Positions 59,005 to 64,000 of a DNA stretch of 64,000 bases are shown here, in pieces (positions within the stretch are counted from its first letter, which is position 1; each line of letters begins with the position of its first letter). A program made the translations under genes and the position numbers. The stretch covers positions 1 through 64,000 of the forward strand of contig CAKUZW010000005.1 in assembly GCA_934718135.1 (NCBI GenBank), written 5' to 3'. Under the pieces are notes generated by a model that saw only the letters and a list, made by a program, of their open reading frames with translations, had not been told where the DNA came from and ran no database searches. This DNA comes from an uncultured Candidatus Melainabacteria bacterium. Lineage in GTDB: Bacteria; Cyanobacteriota; Vampirovibrionia; Gastranaerophilales; Gastranaerophilaceae.

Positions 59005-60993
59005 TTAAACAATTTCTATACCTATAATATCGAGATATTTCCATAATTCATCATAATACTTGCATAATCTTGTATTATCAGAATTATCACCTTTTGGAAT
59101 AAATATTATAAAACCTTCACGCGCGCGAGTTAGCAAAACTCGGTACGCATTCTTTAGATAACGTCTATTATCTTCTTTGTTTATAGTTTGCCATTTTGAA
59201 CCGCTAGGTTTATAACATTCAAAATGTCCATTTTCATAACGATAATCTGCATCCCAACCAACAAGAGCATAATCTATTTCTAAGCCTTGAATGTCAAATT
59301 CTGTTGCAACTTCTTCCATAAAATATGAAGATTTAATATTGTCTTTGCCTTCCAAAAACCATTTTTCTGGTTTACATTTACATTCGACCCAAATCCCTTC
59401 TGCTCGGAGACGTTTTGCTTGCGAACTTGCAATCAAACCATATCTGCAATTTTTACCTTCTGTTTGCATTTTTATCCATTTTTTTGCTGTATTAAAGTCT
59501 CTTGTCATACATATAGGATAAACCTTTTTAATTTCATTATATATCTTTGCAGCCTCTTCTTGTTCATTGTTAAGTAAATAATGAACAAAATTTGCAACTT
59601 TTTCACTTCTAAAAGATCTTAGCGATATGGATAAATGTAGTTTCTCAATAATTTTACACTCTAATCCTTTTATTAATTCCTCAAAAGAGCTGTTACCAAT
59701 ATATTCTTCTTCTGTAATTTTATTTGAGACATAAACTTTCCAGTCTGGATATGAACGACGCAAAGCGTCAAACCACTCTTGAATACCAGCTTCACCAGTA
59801 TTTATATCTTGACCGCCACCCACAAGACAAACAATAACTGCCCAATCTTGATGTCGGTTCATATATTCTATAAGCAATTCTGGTTCGCTCATTGATAGAA
59901 TTTTATGACGTTTTTCATTTGGTAATTGGTTTAATATTACAGTTTTCTTATCTTTCATAAAACTAGACAATTGAACTTGTTGCCAAGCTCTTTGTGCCTC
60001 ATCAAATATAATAACATTATCAACGGGCGGAATATCTAAATTCTTTAGCGACTCATCCCTAAAATGATGAATTATTTGAATAAAAGATTTAACATTATCT
60101 CTTGCTTCGCCAAGAGGAATGCCAGTTCTTTTATTGTCGTCTCTAGCTAGTGCTTCTCTTAATACAGAAACCAAAGGTTGATTCCCTGTTAAAAAACAAG
60201 AGTAATTCTTGCCTGTTGTTTTTTGGTTTTCTATTGCAATATTTAAGCCAGCTAATGTCTTACCTGCACCTGGCACTCCAGTAATAAAACAAATAGATTT
60301 TTGGTGATTTTGTTTCGAATATTCAATTATTTTTTGTACTGCTACAGATGTTTTAGTTAAATTTTCTGCAGCTTCATTTTGCGAAATATCCTGAACAGAG
60401 TGATTATTATATAGAACCTCTGCAGCCTCAATTATAGTAGGAGTTGGGACATATCTTGAATTTAACCATTTCTCAAGCTGGATCTCTTTACTAAATAATT
60501 TCTTGAATTTATCAAATACTTGAGTTAAATTATACCCATTTGTATAAATAACATCATAAACATTGCTTTTATATCTTTTAAATTCAAGCTCGTAGTTGGG
60601 TGCATCTGTTGCAATAAGTATTGGAACTATTGTATTATTATGACTTTCTTCATGAAAATTTGCTAAATCAATTGCATATGTTCTTGCTTGTGTTGCGGCA
60701 GAGCCTAAATATACCTCATTACCAACCTTAAATTCCAAAACAAATATCGTGTCATTTAATAAAACAACATTATCTATTCTGCCTCCAACACGAGGGATTG
60801 TATATTCAAATATAACACTACCATCATCATATTTACTAAGTGCATTTTTAAGCAATCTTATTTGTGCAATCCATGCATCTTTTTGCTTGCATACGGAATT
60901 ATATTCATCATTTTTGGCTATAATGCCAAATATTTCATCTTCATTCTGATTTAAAAAATTTTTAATATTATCACTATAAAACGCGCTACACAT
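59005..60993 (-). CDS. PD-(D/E)XK nuclease fused to DUF2075 helicase
   Basis: This is a 662-residue protein. The start at 60993 (MCSAFYSDNIKNFLNQNEDE) is preferred because aaaggaag lies eight bases upstream. The N-terminal domain shows a nuclease-like GGRIDNV (70-76) and LEFK (86-89). The DUF2075 P-loop domain follows, with Walker A GVPGAGKT (239-246), Walker B IIFDEAQRAW, and helicase-type motifs VGGGQDINTGEAGIQEW and NAYRVLLTRAREGFIIF. This Schlafen-like helicase-nuclease layout is common in defence islands. The gene stands alone between a galE remnant and the restriction-modification operon. Confidence 0.8.
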   Translation of the reverse strand: MCSAFYSDNIKNFLNQNEDEIFGIIAKNDEYNSVCKQKDAWIAQIRLLKNALSKYDDGSVIFEYTIPRVGGRIDNVVLLNDTIFVLEFKVGNEVYLGSAATQARTYAIDLANFHEESHNNTIVPILIATDAPNYELEFKRYKSNVYDVIYTNGYNLTQVFDKFKKLFSKEIQLEKWLNSRYVPTPTIIEAAEVLYNNHSVQDISQNEAAENLTKTSVAVQKIIEYSKQNHQKSICFITGVPGAGKTLAGLNIAIENQKTTGKNYSCFLTGNQPLVSVLREALARDDNKRTGIPLGEARDNVKSFIQIIHHFRDESLKNLDIPPVDNVIIFDEAQRAWQQVQLSSFMKDKKTVILNQLPNEKRHKILSMSEPELLIEYMNRHQDWAVIVCLVGGGQDINTGEAGIQEWFDALRRSYPDWKVYVSNKITEEEYIGNSSFEELIKGLECKIIEKLHLSISLRSFRSEKVANFVHYLLNNEQEEAAKIYNEIKKVYPICMTRDFNTAKKWIKMQTEGKNCRYGLIASSQAKRLRAEGIWVECKCKPEKWFLEGKDNIKSSYFMEEVATEFDIQGLEIDYALVGWDADYRYENGHFECYKPSGSKWQTINKEDNRRYLKNAYRVLLTRAREGFIIFIPKGDNSDNTRLCKYYDELWKYLDIIGIEIV

Positions 60994-61471
60994 CTTGCAT
61001 ACTTCCTTTATGTTAATTTTAACATGAATATCAAAGCATAATCTCAATTAAAACTTGATTTAAAAATTTAACTTCAATCTGCACCTTGGAAATTAAAAAA
61101 AGAGAATTTTGAAGAATTTTTGAGAAAATAAAGTAAAAATTTAGCAAGAAAAATTCTCTAAATAAAATCACATGCTAAAAACCGCCCTATGTAAAAACAC
61201 TTGCAGTTTAATTTCTTTTAACAGTTGGTTTGAGGATAACGAGGGAGGAAAGCCGAACCCAACTATATACATTGTAACAAACTAAAATTCTTAATTTCTA
61301 AAAATAAATAATGTATATTACTAGAATAACACCTTTGCATTATTTTTCAAGTTAATCATATTTAAATATTAATACAAAACACGAATTGTAGTAAACAAGA
61401 CAACTAATCCTCTGTTTAGAGTATGACCTTATTAATATTTTTTAATAAAATCTAATGAGAAAAGGTTGTTT
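60994..61471. other. Gene-free region before the restriction-modification operon
   Basis: It holds copy B of the 109-bp repeat (61076-61184) and otherwise AT-rich sequence. No other gene or strong promoter was recognised. Confidence 0.5.
61076..61184 (+). repeat. 109-bp dispersed repeat, copy B
   Basis: It has the same ends as copy A (39481-39589): aatctgcacctt at the start and aatcacatgctaaaaaccg at the end, with agagaatttt and aaaattctct as inverted inner arms. The length is identical, while the interior differs at a fraction of positions. Confidence 0.75.
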
Positions 61472-61513
61472 ATGAGCGAAAAGCTTTGTGAAGTTATAAA
61501 GGGTACTAAATAG
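61472..61513 (+). CDS. Possible 13-codon leader peptide of the RM operon
   Basis: ATG at 61472 with an aaaagg sequence seven bases upstream opens a frame MSEKLCEVIKGTK that stops one base before the methyltransferase ATG at 61515. The next gene has no well-placed ribosome-binding site, so it may be translated by reinitiation from this leader. The peptide is too short to judge otherwise. Confidence 0.4.
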   Translation: MSEKLCEVIKGTK

Positions 61514-61514
61514 T

Positions 61515-63533
61515 ATGATATCAAATAAAGTGATTGTAATACCAGAGGGTAAAATATGTGATTATGTAGACGGAATCTTTAGAAACGATACCCCTGAAGA
61601 ATATGTAAGACAGACTATTGAAAAACGTTTAATAAACGAACATAAATATAATCGAGAAAGAATTAATATTGAATATACTCTAAAATTAGGTTCAAGAAAA
61701 CCAAGAGCCGATATTGTAATCTTTCCCAAAGACTGTTCCGAATTAACCCAGAATAATATTCACATCATTATTGAATGCAAAAACGAAACTATTGACCATA
61801 ACAATAATAAAGAAGGTATTGGACAACTTCAATCATATATGTCAGCTTGTCCAAATTGTGAATGGGGAATGTGGACAAATGGCAAACAAAAGGATGTTTT
61901 TAGAAAAAATATAAATGATAAAGGCGAAATTGAATTCTTAGAATATAACGATATCCCTTTTGCTGATGGTTCTTTAGAGGATATAGATAGACCTAAAAGA
62001 GATAAATTAAAAAAAGCCTTTGAGGATAATTTATTGTTTGTATTCAAAACATGCCACAATCATATCTATGTAAATGAAGGGTTACAAAAACAACCTGCGT
62101 TTTTTGAATTATTAAAACTAATATTTTGCAAAATAGAAGACGAGAAAAATATCCCGAATCCGCTTGAATTTTATGCAACATCAGCAGAAAGAAATAACCA
62201 AGACGGACAATTAACTGTTAAGAAACGAATAAGCAAAATATTTGATAGAGTTAAATTGAAATTCTCAAATATTTTTGATAGCAATGATGAAATTAAACTT
62301 AAAGCAAGAACTATTGCATATTTAGTTGCAGAATTGCAAAAATATAGTTTACTTAATACAAATATAGATATTAAAGGTAAAGCATATGAAGAACTTGTCG
62401 GTGCAAATTTAAGAGGAGATAGAGGAGAATTCTTTACTCCAAGAAATGTTATGAAAATGACTGTTGAAATGCTTGCACCACAAATTGATGAAAAAGTATT
62501 GGATAGCAGCTGTGGAACGGGTGGTTTTATTGTTAATGCTCTTACCTATGTTATTTCAAATTTAGAAAAAGTAATGGAAGAACAACTCGGCAAAAAGAAA
62601 GACAAATGGAATTCTGATGAATTATTAGCATACAGAGATAGAATAGCAGAAGTTGCTTCAAACAGTTTTTTTGGATTTGATATAAATCCAGATTTGGTAA
62701 AAGCCACAAAAATGAATATGGTTATGAATAATGACGGGAGCGGAAATATTTTGCCTTGTAACTCATTAGACCCACCTCATTTATGGAGCGATGATTTTAA
62801 AACAAAATTGGCAAATGCTCTTGGGACAACAAAGGAGAAAATAATAAATAGTAACAGTATCGCCTTTTTTGACGTAATTGTTACAAACCCGCCATTTGGA
62901 AGCAAAATTCCTGTAAAAGATTCTGCAGTTTTGCAACAATTTGATTTGGGGCATATTTGGAATAAAGATAGTAGCGGAAATTGGATTAAAACAAAGAAAC
63001 TTCAGGCTTCCGTACCACCAGAACAATTATTTATTGAAAGATGTTTACAACTTTTAAAACCAGGTGGCAGAATGGGGATTGTTTTGCCCGATGCGATATT
63101 AGGTTCTCCAGGGCTTGAATATATCAGAACTTGGCTAATTCAAAAAGCATATATCATAGCAAGTATAGATTTACACGAAGATACTTTCCAACCAAGAAAT
63201 GGCACTCAAACTTCGGTATTGTTTATTCAAAAGAAAACACAAGATGAAATTGATAAAGAAGAAAAATCCGGTCAAATGAAAGATTATAAGATCTTTATGG
63301 CGATGGTTGATAGAATTGGTCATGATAGACGTGGAACGACCTTGTTTAAAAGGGATAAATATGGAAACGAAATTTTGGTTCCGGAAGAAAATGAAGTCGT
63401 CGAACTTGACCAAATTTCAAGCGGACAAAAAACTGTAAAAGTTGCTTCTCAAACAAAAGTTATTGATGATCAAACAAAAGAAGTCCCTAAGATATTTGCA
63501 AAATGGAAAAAGCAAGAAGGTATCGGATGGTAA
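61515..63533 (+). CDS. Restriction-modification protein: HSDR_N domain fused to N6-adenine methyltransferase
   Basis: This is a 672-residue fusion. Residues 1-130 form an HSDR_N-type (PD-(D/E)XK) nuclease domain with RADIVIF at 64-70 and IIECKNE at 85-91. The HsdM-type methyltransferase follows with RGEFFTPRNVMKMTVEML, SAM motif LDSSCGTGGF near 329, catalytic NPPFGSK near 457, and PGGRMGIVLPDAILGSPG. Together with a separate specificity subunit this resembles BcgI-like or type I-related systems where cutting and methylation share one chain. No separate HsdR is seen in the window. It overlaps the next gene by seven bases. Confidence 0.87.
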   Translation: MISNKVIVIPEGKICDYVDGIFRNDTPEEYVRQTIEKRLINEHKYNRERINIEYTLKLGSRKPRADIVIFPKDCSELTQNNIHIIIECKNETIDHNNNKEGIGQLQSYMSACPNCEWGMWTNGKQKDVFRKNINDKGEIEFLEYNDIPFADGSLEDIDRPKRDKLKKAFEDNLLFVFKTCHNHIYVNEGLQKQPAFFELLKLIFCKIEDEKNIPNPLEFYATSAERNNQDGQLTVKKRISKIFDRVKLKFSNIFDSNDEIKLKARTIAYLVAELQKYSLLNTNIDIKGKAYEELVGANLRGDRGEFFTPRNVMKMTVEMLAPQIDEKVLDSSCGTGGFIVNALTYVISNLEKVMEEQLGKKKDKWNSDELLAYRDRIAEVASNSFFGFDINPDLVKATKMNMVMNNDGSGNILPCNSLDPPHLWSDDFKTKLANALGTTKEKIINSNSIAFFDVIVTNPPFGSKIPVKDSAVLQQFDLGHIWNKDSSGNWIKTKKLQASVPPEQLFIERCLQLLKPGGRMGIVLPDAILGSPGLEYIRTWLIQKAYIIASIDLHEDTFQPRNGTQTSVLFIQKKTQDEIDKEEKSGQMKDYKIFMAMVDRIGHDRRGTTLFKRDKYGNEILVPEENEVVELDQISSGQKTVKVASQTKVIDDQTKEVPKIFAKWKKQEGIGW

Positions 63534-64000
63534 ATACAAAGAAAAAAGAAATAATTGAACAACAATCCGATATAGAAGTTAAAGAAGTTGACTTACCAGA
63601 TGATGAAATCAAATGGTGTAGCGTTGATTTATCTGAAGTTCTGGAAAACGATAATCGTCTCGAAGCAAGTGTTTTTAAAGTTGAAGCAAAAAAAGCAAGA
63701 GAATTGGTTGAACAATCAAAATATAATTTAAAAGCTATAAATGGTAAGAATGGATTTTTAACAGCGTACCATAGACCAAGATTTAGACGAATATTTCTAG
63801 AAAAGTCAGAATATGGGATTTTTCAACCTTCTCAAATAACTGAAATTAAACCAAAACCGGATTCTTATATTTCTGGGTTAACAGATGTTGACATAGAAAA
63901 GTTAAGGGTTCATAAAAGCCAAATACTACTAACTTGTTCTGGAACAATTGGTAATATATCCTATGTATCAAAGACTTTGAACAATCAAATTTTTAGCCAT
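63527..64000 (+). CDS. hsdS: Type I-like specificity subunit, partial at window end
   Basis: The start ATG at 63527 overlaps the methyltransferase stop (ATGGTAA). The first 158 residues are visible and run off the window. They begin MVNTKKKEIIEQQSDIEVKE, and the target-recognition fold appears as ILLTCSGTIGNISYVSKTLN near the end, typical of HsdS-type subunits. It should give sequence specificity to the adjacent methyltransferase-nuclease. Confidence 0.85.
   Translation, partial: MVNTKKKEIIEQQSDIEVKEVDLPDDEIKWCSVDLSEVLENDNRLEASVFKVEAKKARELVEQSKYNLKAINGKNGFLTAYHRPRFRRIFLEKSEYGIFQPSQITEIKPKPDSYISGLTDVDIEKLRVHKSQILLTCSGTIGNISYVSKTLNNQIFSH

Noticed and set aside
1..64000. tRNA, rRNA, tmRNA and known riboswitches
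   Set aside because: No T-arm (GGTTCRANTCC), rRNA-like or riboswitch consensus segment was recognised by eye; a covariance-model scan would be needed to exclude weak cases.

Overview
The window is AT-rich chromosomal DNA from a fermentative bacterium. The best fit is the non-photosynthetic cyanobacterial relatives (Vampirovibrionia/'Melainabacteria', order Gastranaerophilales). The evidence is a prepilin with the N-terminus GFTLAEVLITLGVVGVVAAL, a bifunctional AdhE under a Rex-type operator, several small proteins with an N-terminal (T/S)FG motif, and no photosynthesis or respiration genes. This assignment is inference from gene style; no rRNA gene is present to settle it.

Layout. 1-1.08 kb is gene-free and packed with short interspersed repeats. 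1.1-10.2 kb is housekeeping (ruvA, dnaA, an MFS transporter, a prepilin, pheA, a phosphohexomutase) plus lineage-type small proteins. 10.3-22.7 kb is the S10/spc ribosomal protein cluster. It runs rpsJ-rplC-rplD-rplW-rplB-rpsS-rplV-rpsC-rplP-rpmC-rpsQ-rplN-rplX-rplE-rpsN, is then interrupted by about 3.2 kb holding two zinc metallopeptidase genes and a membrane-anchored thioredoxin-fold-like protein, and resumes with rpsH-rplF-rplR before a terminator. Many spacers between ribosomal genes are long (70-200 nt) and fold into hairpins. 22.7-38.5 kb is again mostly housekeeping: priA, a PC4-like protein, gyrA (TTG start), pepA, a TPR protein, adhE, a RelBE/DinJ-YafQ-type toxin-antitoxin pair, mnmA, a MarR-cupin operon with twin operators, and a DUF1848 protein. 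38.5-42.4 kb is gene-poor, with decayed fragments, one copy of a 109-bp repeat, and four copies of a 24-bp motif.

42.4-64 kb is an accessory/defence island. It holds DUF5681 and ParB-methyltransferase genes, HipBA, a tandem AAA+ ATPase, two DUF1643 paralogues, a HEPN-type Abi (AbiF/AbiD-like) gene followed by a compact structured RNA, an RtcB RNA-ligase module with a WYL regulator, two half-size FtsZ/tubulin-like proteins, DUF2924, a WG-repeat protein, a large serine recombinase broken by one in-frame stop, a galE remnant, a nuclease-helicase (PD-(D/E)XK + DUF2075), and a restriction-modification operon (HSDR_N-MTase fusion plus a specificity subunit running off the end).

The best candidates for something undescribed are the following. 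(1) The pair of FtsZ-like proteins both end at about the same structural point, just before the catalytic T7 loop, and share a mobile block. (2) The Abi/HEPN gene has its stop codon inside a conserved-looking hairpin. (3) A small protein-RtcB-WYL RNA-repair module lies beside that Abi gene. (4) An array of 24-bp sites sits at the edge of the island. (5) A metallopeptidase cassette is inserted in the spc operon, with an exact 35-bp duplication of the rpsN terminator.
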